Assembly (NCBI RefSeq): GCF_000003605.2
Contig: NW_003118377.1
Coordinates: 1 to 64,000 of the forward strand
Length of the DNA stretch: 64,000 bases
Reading direction: 5' to 3'
Source of the DNA: Saccoglossus kowalevskii
Taxonomy: Eukaryota > Hemichordata > Enteropneusta > Harrimaniidae
Part shown: piece after piece, positions 26,389-40,210 of the stretch
How positions within the stretch are numbered: position 1 is the stretch's first letter
Layout: each line of letters begins with the position of its first letter
Program-made: the position numbers and the translations under genes
Notes under the pieces: model-generated
The model's input: only the letters and a program-made list of their open reading frames with translations
Told to the model about the DNA's origin: nothing
The model's database searches: none

Positions 26389-27100
26389 AATATTCGTGTT
26401 TTGTTACTATTGCAGTATACACTATTGCAATATCCATGTGTTGTTACTATTGCAGTACACGCTATTGCAATATCCATGTGTTGTTACTATTGCAGTATAC
26501 ACTATTAAAATATTCGTGTTTTGTTACTATTGCAGTATACACTATTGCAATATCCATGTGATGTTACTATTGCAGTATACACTATTGCAATATCCATGTG
26601 TTGTTACTATTGCAGTATACACTATTGCAATATCTATGTGTTGTTACTATTGCAGTACACGCTATTGCAAAATCCATGTGTTGTTACTATTGCAGTATAC
26701 ACTATTGCAATATATATGTGTTGTTACTATTGCAGTATACACTATTGCAATATCCATGTGTTGTTACTATTGCAGTATACACTATTGCAATATCCATGTG
26801 TTGTTACTATTGCAGTATACACTATTGCAATATCCATGTATTGTTACTATTGCAGTATACACTATTGCAATATCCATGTGTTGTTAGTATTGCAGTATAA
26901 GCTATTGCAATATCCATGTGTTGTTACTATGGCAGTATACACTATTGCAATATATATGTGTTGTTACTATTGCAGTATACACTATTGCAATATCCATGTG
27001 TTGTTACTATTGCAGTATACACTATTGCAATATCCATGTGTTGTTACTATTGCAGTACACGCTATTGCAATATTCGTGTGTTGTCACTATAGCAGTATAC
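26389..27100 (+). repeat. A-type stretch with repeated ATTAAAATATTCG units and CTATGGCAG marker
   Basis: A three- to four-unit motif ending ATTAAAATATTCGTGTTTTG repeats near 26,265, 26,385 and 26,505, giving spacings of 120 bp. The segment then joins the CTATGGCAG composite (26,927) shared with 4.38, 29.95 and 58.15 kb. Confidence 0.75.
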
Positions 27101-28085
27101 ACTATTGCAATGTTCGTGTGTTGTTACTATTGCAGTATCCGCTATTGCAATATCTATGTGTTGTTACTATTGCAGTACACGCTATTGCAATATCCATGTG
27201 TTGTTACTATTGCAGTACACGCTATTGCAATATCCATGTGTTGTTACTATGGCAGTATACACTATTGCAATATATATGTGTTGTTACTATTGCAGTATAC
27301 ACTATTGCAATATCCATGTGTTGTTACTATTGCAGTACACGCTATTGCAATATCCATGTGTTGTTACTATTGCAGTACACGCTATTGCAATATCCATGTG
27401 TTGTTACTATTGCAGTATACACTATTGCAATATTCGTGTGTTGTTACTATTGCAGTATCCGCTATTGCAATATCTATGTGTTGTTACTATTGCAGTACAC
27501 GCTATTGCAATATCCATGTGTTGTTACTATTGCAGTACACACTATTGCAATATCTATGTGTTGTTACTATTGCAGAATACACTATTGCAATATCCATGTG
27601 TTGTTACTATTGCAGTATACACTATTGCAATATCCATGTGTTGTTACTATTGCAGTATACACTATTGCAATATCCATTTGTTGTTACTATTGCAGTATAC
27701 ACTATTGCAATATCCATGTATTGTTACTATTGCAGTATACACTATTGCATTATCCATGTGTTGTTACTATTGCAGTATACACTATTTCAATATCCATGTT
27801 TTGTTACTATTGCAGTATACGCTATTGCAATATTCTAGTGTTGTTACTATAGCAGTATACACTATTACAATATTCGTGTTTTGTTACTATTGCAGTATAC
27901 ACTATTGCAATATCCATGTGTTGTTACTATTGCAGTATACACTATTGCAATATCCATGTGTTGTTACTATTGCAGTATACACTATTGCAATATATATGTG
28001 TTGTTACTATTGCAGTATACACTATTGCAATATCCATGTGTTGTTACTATTGCAGTATACACTATTGCAATATCCATGTGTTGTT
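27101..28085 (+). repeat. Mixed composite, copy of 4.5-4.75 kb plus A-type units
   Basis: Begins with ATGTTCG and GTATCCGC-TCTATG-ACACGC units matching 4,559 onward at a lag of 22,546 bp. It then passes into A-type units with CCATTTG, TGTATTG, ATTTC and ATTCTAG variants. Confidence 0.7.
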
Positions 28086-28087
28086 AC

Positions 28088-28112
28088 TATTGCAATATCC
28101 ATGTGTTGTTAC
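28088..28112 (+). repeat. 25-bp unit lacking the L half-unit
   Basis: After a normal tail the sequence goes straight to TATTGCAATATCCAT and the next tail, so the 15-bp L half-unit is missing. The same event is present at 37,405-37,429, in a similar neighbourhood, so one is probably a copy of the other. Confidence 0.9.
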
Positions 28113-31100
28113 TATTGCAGTATACACTATTGCAATATCCATGTGTTGTTACTATTGCAGTATACACTATTGCAATATATATGTGTTGTTACTATTGCAG
28201 TATACACTATTGCAATATCCATGTGTTGTTACTATTGCAGTATACACTATTGCAATATCCATGTGTTGTTACTATGCAGTATACACTATTGCAATATCCA
28301 TGTGTTGTTACTATTGCAGTATACACTATTGCAATATCCATGTGTTGTTACTATTGCAGTACACGCTATTGCAATATTCGTGTGTTGTCACTATTGCAGT
28401 ATACACTATTGCAATATTCGTGTGTTGTTACTATTGCAGTATCCGCTATTGCAATATCTATGTGTTGTTACTATTGCAGTACACGCTATTGCAATATCCA
28501 TGTGTTGTTACTATTGCAGTACACGCTATTGCAATATCCATGTGTTGTTACTATGGCAGTATACACTATTGCAATATATATGTGTTGTTACTATTGCAGT
28601 ATACACTATTGCAATATCCATGTGTTGTTACTATTGCAGTACACGCTATTGCAATATCCATGTGTTGTTACTATTGCAGTACACGCTATTGCAATATCCA
28701 TGTGTTGTTACTATTGCAGTATACACTATTGCAATATTCGTGTGTTGTTACTATTGCAGTATCCGCTATTGCAATATCTATGTGTTGTTACTATTGCAGT
28801 ACACGCTATTGCAATATCCATGTGTTGTTACTATTGCAGTACACGCTATTGCAATATTCGTGTGTTGTCACTATAGCAGTATACACTATTGCAATGTTCG
28901 TGTGTTGTCACTAATGCAGTACACGCTATTGCAATATTCGTGTGTTATCACTATTGCAGTATACACTATTGCAATATCCATGTATTGTTACAATTGCAGT
29001 ATACACTATTGCAATATCCATGTGTTGTTACTATTGCAGTATATACTAATGCAATATTCGTGAGTTGTTACTATTGCAGTATACACTATTGCAATATTCG
29101 TGTGTTGTTACTATTGCAGTATCCGCTATTGCAATATCCATGTGTTGTTACTATTGCAGTACACGCTATTGCAATATCCATGTGTTGTTACTATTGCAGT
29201 ACACGCTATTGCAATATTCGTGTGTTGTCACTATAGCAGTATACACTATTGCAATGTTCGTGTGTTGTTACTATTGCAGTATACACTATTGCAATATCCA
29301 TGTGTTGTTACTATTGCAGTATACACTATTGCAATATCCAAGTGTTGTTACTATTGCAGTATACACTATTGCAATATATATGTGTTGTTACTATTGCAGT
29401 ATCCGCTATTGCAATATCTATGTGTTGTTACTATTGCAGTACACGCTATTGCAATATCCATGTGTTGTTACTATTGCAGTACACGCTATTGCAATATTCG
29501 TGTGTTGTCACTATAGCAGTATACACTATTGCAATGTTCGTGTGTTGTCACTAATGTAGTACACGCTATTGCAATATTCGTGTGTTATCACTATTGCAGT
29601 ATACGCTATTGCAATATTCGTGTGTGTTACTATTGCAGTATACACTATTGCAATATCCATGTGTTGTTACTATTGCAGTATACACTATTGCAAAATCCAT
29701 GTGTTGTTACTATTGCAGTATACACTATTGCAATATATATGTGTTGTTACTATTGCAGTATACACTATTGCAATATCCATGTGTTGTTACTATTGCAGTA
29801 TACACTATTGCAATATCCATGTGTTGTTACTATTGCAGTATACACTATTGCAATATCCATGTATTGTTACTATTGCAGTATACACTATTGCAATATCCAT
29901 GTGTTGTTAGTATTGCAGTATAAGCTATTGCAATATCCATGTGTTGTTACTATGGCAGTATACACTATTGCAATATATATGTGTTGTTACTATTGCAGTA
30001 TACACTATTGCAATATCCATGTGTTGTTACTATTGCAGTATACACTATTGCAATATCCATGTGTTGTTACTATTGCAGAACACGCTATTGCAATATCCAT
30101 GTGTTGTTACTATTGCAGTACACGCTATTGCAATATCCATGTGTTGTTACTATTGCAGTATACACTATTGCAATATTCGTGTGTTGTTACTATTGCAGTA
30201 TCCGCTATTGCAATATCTATGTGTTGTTACTATTGCAGTACACGCTATTGCAATATCCATGTGTTGTTACTATTGCAGTACACGCTATTGCAATATTCGT
30301 GTGTTGTCACTATAGCAGTATACACTATTGCAATGTTCGTGTGTTGTCACTAATGCAGTACACGCTATTGCAATATTCGTGTGTTATCACTATTGCAGTA
30401 TACACTATTGCAATATCCATGTGTTGTTACTATTGCAGTATACACTATTGCAATATCCATGTGTTGTTACTATTGCAGTATATACTAATGCAATATTCGT
30501 GTGTTGTTACTATTGCAGTATACACTATTGCAATATTCGTGTGTTGTTACTATTGCAGTATCCGCTATTGCAATATCTATGTGTTGTTACTATTGCAGTT
30601 CACGCTATTGCAATATCCATGTGTTGTTACTATTGCAGTACACGCTATTGCAATATTCGTGTGTTGTCACTATAGCAGTATACACTATTGCAATGTTCGT
30701 GTGTTGTTACTATTGCAGTATACACTATTGCAATATCCATGTGTTGTTACTATTGCAGTATACACTATTGCAATATCCAAGTGTTGTTACTATTGCAGTA
30801 TACACTATTGCAATATTCGTGTGTTGTTACTATTGCAGTATCCGCTATTGCAATATCTATGTGTTGTTACTATTGCAGTACAAGCTATTGCAATATCCAT
30901 GTGTTGTTACTATTGCAGTACACGCTATTGCAATATCCATGTGTTGTTACTATTGCAGTATACACTATTGCAAAATCCATGTGTTGTTACTATTGCAGTA
31001 TCCGCTATTGCAATATCTATGTGTTGTTACTATTGCAGTACACGCTATTGCAACATCCATGTGTTGTTACTATTGCAGTACACGCTATTGCAATATTCGT

Positions 31101-31226
31101 GTGTTGTCACTATAGCAGTATACACTATTGCAATGTTCGTGTGTTGTCACTAATGTAGTACACGCTATTGCAATATTCGTGTGTTATCACTATTGCAGTA
31201 TACGCTATTGCAATATTCGTGTGTTG
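28113..31226 (+). repeat. Mixed TCCGC/ACACGC domain
   Basis: The four-unit order GTATCCGC, ACACGC-CCATG, ACACGC-TTCGTG-GTCAC, CTATAGCAG-ATGTTCG recurs about every 200-400 bp. The domain contains copies of 4.06-4.4 kb (29.63-30.0 kb) and of 3.38-4.06 kb (30,549-31,226). One-base deletions occur near 28,275 (CTATGCAG) and 29,624 (GTGTGTGTTAC). TATATACTAATG markers are at 29,040 and 30,479. Confidence 0.75.
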
Positions 31227-32524
31227 TCTTTGTTGCAGTATACGCTATTGCAATATTTGTGTGTTGTCAATATTGCAGTATACACTATTGCTGTATTCGT
31301 GTGTTGTCACTATTGCAGTATAAACTATTGCAATATCCATGTGTTGTTACTATTTCAGTATACACTATTGCAATATTCGTGTGTTGCTACTATTGCAGTA
31401 TACACTATTGCAATATCCATGTGTTGTTACTATTGCAGTATACACTATTGCAATATTCGTGTGTTGCTACTATTGCAGTATACACTATTTCAATATCCAT
31501 GTGTTGTTACTATTGCAGTATACACTATTGCAATATTCATGTGTTGTTACTATTGCAGTATACACTATTACAATATTCGAGTTTTGTTACTATTGCAGTA
31601 TACACTATTGCAATATCCATGTGTTGTTACTATTGCAGTATACACTATTGCAATATCCATGTGTTGTTACTATTGCAGTATACACTATTGCAATATCCAT
31701 GTGTTGTTACTATTGCAGTACACGCTATTGCAATATCCATGTGTTGTTACTATTGTAGTATACACTATTGCAATATCCATGTGTTGTTACTATTGCAGTA
31801 TACGCTATTGCAATATCCATGTGTTGTTACTATTGCAGTATACACAATTGCAATATCTATGTGTTGTTACTATTGCAGTATACACTATTGCAATAAACAT
31901 GTGTTATTACTACTGTAGTATACACTATTGCAATATCCATGTGTTGTTACTATTGCAGTATACACTATTGCAATATCCATGTGTTGTTACTATTGCAGTA
32001 TACACTATTGCAATATCCATGTGTTGTTACTATTGCAGTATACACTATTGCAATATCCATGTGTTGTTAGTATTGCAGTATAATCTATTGCAATATTCTT
32101 GTGTTGTTACTATTGCAGTATACGCTATTGCAATATCCATGTGTTGTTACTATTGTAGTATACACTATTGCAATATCCTTATGTTGTTACTATTGCAGTA
32201 CACACTATTGCAATATTTGTGTGTTGTTACTATTGCAGTATACACTATTGCAATATCCATGTGTTGTTAGTATTGCAGTATAATCTATTGCAATATTCTT
32301 GTGTTGTTACTATTGCAGTACACGCTATTGCAATATCCATGTGTTGTTACTATTGCAGTATACACTATTGCAATATCTATGTGTTGTTACTATTGCAGTA
32401 TACACTATTGCAATATCCATGTGTTATTACTACTGTAGTATACACTATTGCAATATCCATGTGTTGTTACTATTGCAGTATACACTATTGCAATATCCAT
32501 GTGTTGTTACTATTGCAGTATACA
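31227..32524 (+). repeat. B-to-A transition with CCTTATG marker module
   Basis: A short B-type run (GTCTTTG, TCAATATTG, GCTGTATTCG) ends near 31,320 and A-type units follow. The CCTTATG/TTTGTG/TATAATC module recurs at 32,170. A private GCAATAAACATG unit lies near 31,890. Confidence 0.7.
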
Positions 32525-33450
32525 CTATTGCAATATCCATGTGTTGTTACTATTGCAGTATACACTATTGCAATATCCATGTGTTGTTAGTATTGCAGTT
32601 TAAGCTATTGCAATATCCATGTGTTGTTACTATTTCAGTATACACTATTGCAATATCCATGTGTTGTTACTATTGCAGTATACACTATTGCAATATATAT
32701 GTGTTGTTACTATTGTAGTATACACTATTGCAATATCCACGTGTTGTTACTATTGCAGTATACACTATTGCAATATCTATGTGTTGTTACTATTGCAGTA
32801 TATACTAATGCAATATTCGTGAGTTGTTACTATTGCAGTATACACTATTGCAATATCCATGTGTTGTTACTATTGCAGTACACGCTATTGCAATATCCAT
32901 GTGTTGTTACTATTGTAGCATACACTATTGCAATACCTATGTGTTGTTACTATTGCAGTATACGCTATTGCAATATCCTTGTGTTGTTACTATTGCAGTA
33001 TACACTATTGCAATATTCATGTGTTGTTACTATTGCAGTATACGCTATTGCAATATCCATGTGTTATTACTATTGCAGTATATGCTATTGCAATATCCAT
33101 GTGTTGCTACTATTGCAGTATACACTATTGCAATATCTATGTGTTGTTACTATTGCAGTATACACTATTGCAAATATCCATGTGTTGTTACTACTGTAGT
33201 ATACACTATTGCAATATATATGTGTTGTTACTATTGCAGTATACACTATTGCAATATCCATGTGTTGTTACTATTGCAGTATACTATTGCAATATCCATG
33301 TGTTGTTACTATTGCAGTATACACTATTGCAATATCCATGTGTTGTTACTATTGCAGTATACACTATTGCAATATCCATGTGTTGTTAGTATTGCAGTAT
33401 AAGCTATTGCAATATCCATGTGTTGTTACTATTGCAGTATACACTATTGC
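32525..33450 (+). repeat. 0.93-kb duplicated module, copy 1 (lag about 15,999 bp)
   Basis: Matches 48,524-49,450. Shared markers are CAGTTTAAGC, ATTTCAGTATAC, CCACGTG, TATATACTAATG (32,799 and 48,798), GTAGCATACAC-ACCTATG and GTATATGC. The lag changes by one or two bases because this copy has a 1-bp insertion near 33,173 (CAAATATCC) and a 2-bp deletion near 33,282 (GTATACTATTG). Confidence 0.8.
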
Positions 33451-34453
33451 AATATATATGTGTTGTTACTATTGCAGTATACACTATTGCAATATTCGTG
33501 TGTTGCTACTTTTGCAGTATACACTATTGCAATATCCATGTGTTGTTACTATGGCAGTATACACTATTGCAATATCCATGTGTTGTTACTATTGCAGTAT
33601 ACACTATTGCAATATCCATGTGTTGTTACTATTGCAGTATACACTATTTCAATATCCATGTTTTGTTACTATTGCAGTATAAGCTATTGCAATATCCATG
33701 TGTTGTTACTATTGCAGTATACACTATTTCAATATCCATGTTTTGTTACTATTGCAGTATACGCTATTGCAATATTCTAGTGTTGTTACTATTGCAGTAT
33801 ACACTATTGCAGTATACACTATTACAATATTCGTGTTTTGTTACTATTGCAATATACACTATTGCAATATCCATGTGTTGTTACTATTGCAGTATACACT
33901 ATTGCAATATCCATGTGTTGTTACTATTGCAGTATACACTATTGCAATATATATGTGTTGTTACTATTGCAGTATACACTATTGCAATATCCATGTGTTG
34001 TTACTATTGCAGTATACACTATTGCAATATCCATGTGTTGTTACTATTGCAGTATACACTATTGCAATATTCATGTGTTGTTACTATTGCAGTATACCCT
34101 ATTACAATACCCATGTGTTGTTAGTATTGCAGTATAAGCTATTGCAATATCCATGTGTTGTTACTATTGCAGTATACACTATTGCAATATATATGTGTTG
34201 TTACTATTGCAGTATACACTATTGCAATATCCATGTGTTGTTACTATTGCAGTATACACTATTGCAATATCCATGTGTTGTTACTATTGCAGTATACACT
34301 ATTGCAATATCCATGTGTTGTTACTATTGCAGTATATACTAATGCAATATTCGTGAGTTGTTACTATTGCAGTATACACTATTGCAATATTCGTGTGTTG
34401 TTACTATTGCAGTATCCGCTATTGCAATATCTATGTGTTGTTACTATTGCAGT
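33285..34453 (+). repeat. 1.17-kb copy of the 21.4-22.6 kb module
   Basis: Matches 21,445-22,613 at a lag of 11,840 bp, including the 55-bp unit (33,790-33,834), ACTTTTGCAG near 33,509 and TATATACTAATG at 34,333. Private differences include CTATGGCAG near 33,550 and TTCATG near 34,070. Confidence 0.8.
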
Positions 34454-35860
34454 ACACGCTATTGCAATATCCATGTGTTGTTACTATTGCAGTACACGCT
34501 ATTGCAATATTCGTGTGTTGTCACTATAGCAGTATACACTATTGCAATGTTCGTGTGTTGTTACTATTGCAGTATACACTATTGCAATATCCAAGTGTTG
34601 TTACTATTGCAGTATACACTATTGCATTATTCGTGTGTTGTTACTATTGCAGTATCCGCTATTGCAATATCTATGTGTTGTTACTATTGCAGTACAAGCT
34701 ATTGCAATATCCATGTGTTGTTACTATTGCAGTACACGCTATTGCAATATCCATGTGTTGTTACTATTGCAGTATACACTATTGCAATATTCGTGTGTTG
34801 TTACTATTGCAGTATCCGCTATTGCAATATCTATGTGTTGTTACTATTGCAGTACACGCTATTGCAATATCCATGTGTTGTTACTATTGCAGTACACGCT
34901 ATTGCAATATTCGTGTGTTGTCACTATAGCAGTATACACTATTGCAATGTTCGTGTGTTGTCACTAATGCAGTACACGCTATTGCAATATTCGTGTGTTA
35001 TCACTATTGCAGTATACGCTATTGCAATATTCGTGTGTTGTCTTTGTTGCAGTATACGCTATTGCAATATTTGTGTGTTGTCAATATTGCAGTATACACT
35101 ATTGCTGTATTCGTGTGTTGTCACTATTGCAGTATAAACTATTGCAATATCCATGTGTTGTTACTATTTCAGTATACACTATTGCAATATTCGTGTGTTG
35201 CTACTATTGCAGTATACACTATTGCAATATCCATGTGTTGTTACTATTGCAGTATACACTATTGCAATATCCATGTGTTGTTACTATTGCAGTATACATT
35301 ATTGCAATATATATGTGTTGTTACTATTGCAGTATACACTATTTCAATATCCATGTTTTGTTACTATTGCAGTATACGCTATTACAATATTCGTATGTTG
35401 TCACTATTGCAGTATACGGTATTGCAATATTCATGCGTTGTCACTATTGCAGTATACGCTATTGCAATATTCGTGTGTTGTCACTATTGCAGTATACGAT
35501 ATTGCAATATTCATGTGTTGTTATTATTGCAGTATACACTATTACAATATTCGTGTTTTGTTACTATTGCAGTATACACTATTGCAATATCCATGTGTTG
35601 TTACTATTGCAGTATACACTATTGCAATATCCATGTGTTGTTACTATTGCAGTATACACTATTGCAATATATATGTGTTGTTACTATTGCAGTATACACT
35701 ATTGCAATATCCATGTGTTGTTACTATTGCAGTATACACTATTGCAATATCCATGTGTTGTTACTATTGCAGTATACATTATTGCAATATATATGTGTTG
35801 TTACTATTGCAGTATACACTATTTCAATATCCATGTTTTGTTACTATTGCAGTATACGCT
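34454..35860 (+). repeat. Mixed composite then alternating A/B
   Basis: TCCGC/ACACGC units run to about 34,980, followed by a B-type run (34,920-35,130) with GTCTTTG and GCTGTATTCG. Copies of the 4.85-5.65 kb alternating block follow (35,340-35,860). Confidence 0.7.
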
Positions 35861-36841
35861 ATTACAATATTCGTGTTTTGTTACTATTGCAGTATACACT
35901 ATTGCAATATCCATGTGTTGTTACTATTGCAGTATACACTATTGCAATATCCATGTGTTGTTACTATTGCAGTATACACTATTGCAATATATATGTGTTG
36001 TTACTATTGCAGTATACACTATTGCAATATCCATGTGTTGTTACTATTGCAGTATACACTATTGCAATATCCATGTGTTGTTACTATTGCAGTATACACT
36101 ATTGCAATATCCATGTGTTGTTACTATTGCAGTATACACTTTTGCAATACCCATGTGTTGTTAGTATTGCAGTATAAGCTATTGCAATATCCATGTGTTG
36201 TTACTATTGCAGTATACACTATTTCAATATCCATGTTTTGTTACTATTGCAGTATACGCTATTGCAATATTCTAGTGTTGTTACTATTGCAGTATACACT
36301 ATTACAATATTCGTGTTTTGTTACTATTGCAGTATACACTATTGCAATATCCATGTGTTGTTACTATTGCAGTATACACTATTGCAATATTCATGTGTTG
36401 TTACTATTGCAGTATACACTATTGCAATATATATGTGTTGTTACTATTGCAGTATACACTATTGCAATATTCGTGTGTTGTTACTATTGCAGTATCCGCT
36501 ATTGCAATATCTATGTGTTGTTACTATTGCAGTACAAGCTATTGCAAAATCCATGTGTTGTTACTATTGCAGTACACGCTATTGCAATATCCATGTGTTG
36601 TTACTATTGCAGTATACACTATTGCAATATTCGTGTGTTGTTACTATTGCAGTATCCGCTATTGCATTATCTATGTGTTGTTACTATTGCAGTACACGCT
36701 ATTGCAATATCCATGTGTTGTTACTATTGCAGTATACACTATTAAAATATTCGTGTTTTGTTACTATTGCAGTATACACTATTGCAATATCCATGTGTTG
36801 TTACTATTGCAGTATACACTATTGCAATATCCATGTGTTGT
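35861..36841 (+). repeat. 0.98-kb module, copy of 25,384-26,364
   Basis: Lag 10,477 bp. It contains ACACTTTTGCAATACCC (36,136), GTTAGTATT-TATAAGC, ATTTC/GTTTTG, ATTCTAG, GCAAAATCC, GCATTATCTATG and ATTAAAATATTCG in the same order. Further copies are at 40,211-40,941 and within 43.5-44.55 kb. Confidence 0.8.
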
Positions 36842-39390
36842 TCCTATTGCAGTATACACTATTGCAATATATATGTGTTGTTACTATTGTAGTATACACT
36901 ATTGCAATATCCATGTGTTGTTACTATTGCAGTATACACTATTGCAATATCCATGTGTTGTTACTATTGCAGTATACACTATTGCAATATCCATGTGTTG
37001 TTACTATTGCAGTATACACTATTGCAATACCCATGTGTTGTTAGTATTGCAGTATAAGCTATTGCAATATCCATGTGTTGTTACTATTGCAGTATACACT
37101 ATTTCAATATCCATGTTTTGTTACTATTGCAGTATACGCTATTGCAATATTCTAGTGTTGTTACTATAGCAGTATACACTATTACAATATTCGTGTTTTG
37201 TTACTATTGCAGTATACACTATTGCAATATCCATGTGTTGTTACTATTGCAGTATACACTATTGCAATATCCATGTGTTGTTACTATTGCAGTATACACT
37301 ATTGCAATATATATGTGTTGTTACTATTGCAGTATACACTATTGCAATATCCATGTGTTGTTACTATTGCAGTATACACTATTGCAATATCCATGTGTTG
37401 TTACTATTGCAATATCCATGTGTTGTTACTATTGCAGTATACACTATTGCAATATCCATGTGTTGTTACTATTGCAGTATACACTATTGCAATATATATG
37501 TGTTGTTACTATTGCAGTATACACTATTGCAATATCCATGTGTTGTTACTATTGCAGTATACACTATTGCAATATCCATGTGTTGTTACTATTGCAGTAT
37601 ACACTATTGCAATATCCATGTGTTGTTACTATTGCAGTATACACTATTGCAATATCCATGTGTTGTTACTATTGCAGTACACGCTATTGCAATATCCATG
37701 TGTTGTTACTATTGCAGTACACGCTATTGCAATATCCATGTGTTGTTACTATTACAGTATACACTATTGCAATATCTATGTGTTGTTACTATTGCAGTAT
37801 CCGCTATTGCAATATCTATGTGTTGTTACTATTGCAGTACACGCTATTGCAATATCCATGTGTTGTTACTATTGCAGTACACGCTATTGCAATATTCGTG
37901 TGTTGTCACTATAGCAGTATACACTATTGCAATGTTCGTGTGTTGTCACTCATGCAGTACACGCTATTGCAATATTCGTGTGTTATCACTATTGCAGTAT
38001 ACGCTATTGCAATATTCGTGTGTTGTCTTTGTGGCAGTATACGCTATTGCAATATTTGTGTGTTGTCAATATTGCAGTATACACTATTGCTGTATTCGTG
38101 TGTTGTCACTATTGCAGTATACACTATTGCAATATCCATGTGTTGTTACTATTGCAGTATACACTATTGCAATATTCGTGTGTTGCTACTATTGCAGTAT
38201 ACACTATTGCAATATCCATGTGTTGTTACTATTGCAGTATACACTATTGCAATATCCATGTGTTGCTACTATTGCAGTATATACTAATGCAATATTCGTG
38301 AGTTGTTACTATTGCAGTATACACTATTGCAATATTCGTGTGTTGTTACTATTGCAGTATCCGCTATTGCAATATCTATGTGTTGTTACTATTGCAGTAC
38401 AAGCTATTGCAATATCCATGTGTTGTTACTATTGCAGTACACGCTATTGCAATATCCATGTGTTGTTACTATTGCAGTATACACTATTGCAATATTCTTG
38501 TGTTGTTACTATTGCAGTATCCGCTATTGCAATATCTATGTGTTGTTACTATTGCAGTACACGCTATTGCAATATCCATGTGTTATTACTATTGCAGTAC
38601 ACGCTATTGCAATATCCGTGTGTTGTCACTATAGCAGTATACACTATTGCAATGTTCGTGTGTTGTCACTAATGCAGTACACGCTATTGCAATATTCGTG
38701 TGTTATCACTATTGCAGTATACGGTATTGCAATATTCGTGTGTTGTCTTTGTTGCAGTATACGCTATTGCAATATTCGTGTGTGGTCAATATTGCAGTAT
38801 ACACTATTGCTGTATTCGTGTGTTGTCACAATTGCAGTATACGCTATTGCAATATTCGTGTGTTGTTACTATTGCAGTATACACTATTGCAATATTCGTG
38901 TGTTGTCAATATTGCAGTATACACTATTGCTGTATTCGTGTGTTGTCACTATTGCAGTATACACTATTGCAGTATACGCTATTGCAATATTCGTGTGTTG
39001 TTACTATTGCAGTATACACTATTGCAATATTCGTGTGTTGTCTTTTGTTGCAGTATCCGCTATTGCAATATCTATGTGTTGTTACTACTGCAGTACACGC
39101 TATTGCAATATCCATGTGTTGTCACTATTGCAGTACCCGCTACTGCAATATTCGTGTGTTGTCACTATAGCAGTATACACTATTGCAATGTTCGTGTGTT
39201 GTCACTAATGCACTACACGCTATTGTAATATTCGTGTGTTATCACTATTGCAGTATACGCTATTGCAATATTCGTGTGTTGTCTTTGTTGCAGTATACGC
39301 TATTGCAATATTTGTGTGTTGTCAATATTGCAGTATACACTATTGCTGTATTCGTGTGTTGTCACTATTGCAGTATACACTATTGCAATA
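36842..39390 (+). repeat. A-type then mixed and B-type units
   Basis: A-type units with ATTTC/ATTCTAG run to about 37,400. A 25-bp unit lies at 37,405-37,429. TCCGC/ACACGC composites follow, and B-type runs lie at 37,910-38,120, 38,630-38,995 and 39,120-39,390. A triple half-unit block is at 38,950-38,994 and a 1-bp insertion (TCTTTTGTTG) near 39,045. Confidence 0.7.
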
Positions 39391-40210
39391 TCCATGTGTT
39401 GTTCCTATTGCAGTATCCACTATTGCCATATTCGTGTGTTGCTACTATTCCAGTATACACTATTGCAATATCCACGTGTTGTTACTCTTCCAGTATACAC
39501 TATTGCAATCTTCGTGTCTTGCTCCTATTCCAGTATACACTATTGCAATATCCTTGTGTTGTTACTATTGCAGTATACGCTATTGCAATATCCATGTGTT
39601 GTTACTATTGCAGTATACACTATTGCAATATCCATGTGTTGTTACTATTGCAGTATACAATATTGCAAAATATATGTGTTGTTACTATTGCAGTATACAC
39701 TATTGCAATATCCAAGTGTTGTTACTATTGCAGTATACCCAATTGCAATATTCTTGTGTTGTTACAATTGCATAATACACTATTGCAAAATTCTGTTGTT
39801 GTTACAATTGCATAATACCCTATTACAATATCCATGTGTTGCTACAATTGCAGAATACCCTATTGCAATACTCATGTGTTGTTACTATTGCTTAATACCC
39901 TATTGCAAAATCCTTGTGTTGTTACTATTGCAGTATACCCTATTACAATATCCATGTGTTGTTACTATTGCAGTATACACTATTGCAATATTCTTGTGTT
40001 GTTACTATTGCATAATACCCTATTGCATTATTCTGTGGTTGTTACTATTGCAGTATACACTATTGCCAATATCCCATGTGTTGCTACTATTGCCAGTATA
40101 CACTATTGCATTATCTCATGTGTTGTTACTATTGCAGTAATACACTATTGCAATATCTCTAGTGTGGTTACTATGCAGTATACACTATGCAATATCCATG
40201 TGTGTTACTA
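39391..40210 (+). repeat. Diverged monomers with a dense indel cluster
   Basis: Units here carry many substitutions not seen elsewhere: TTCCTATTG, GTATCCAC, GCCATATTCG, TATTCCAGTATAC, ACTCTTCCAG, GCTCCTATTCC, ATTGCATAATAC, GCAAAATTCTG and ATTGCTTAATAC. From 40,066 to about 40,205 I count nine single-base indels (six insertions, three deletions) in about 140 bp. The rest of the 64 kb has roughly twenty small indels in total. It is still the same satellite in the same orientation. It is either an older, less homogenised relic or a poorly corrected assembly join. Confidence 0.85.

Noticed and set aside
39391-40210. Insertion of foreign or unique DNA
   Set aside because: Despite its divergence, every 40 bp still aligns to the monomer in the same orientation and phase, apart from single-base indels.
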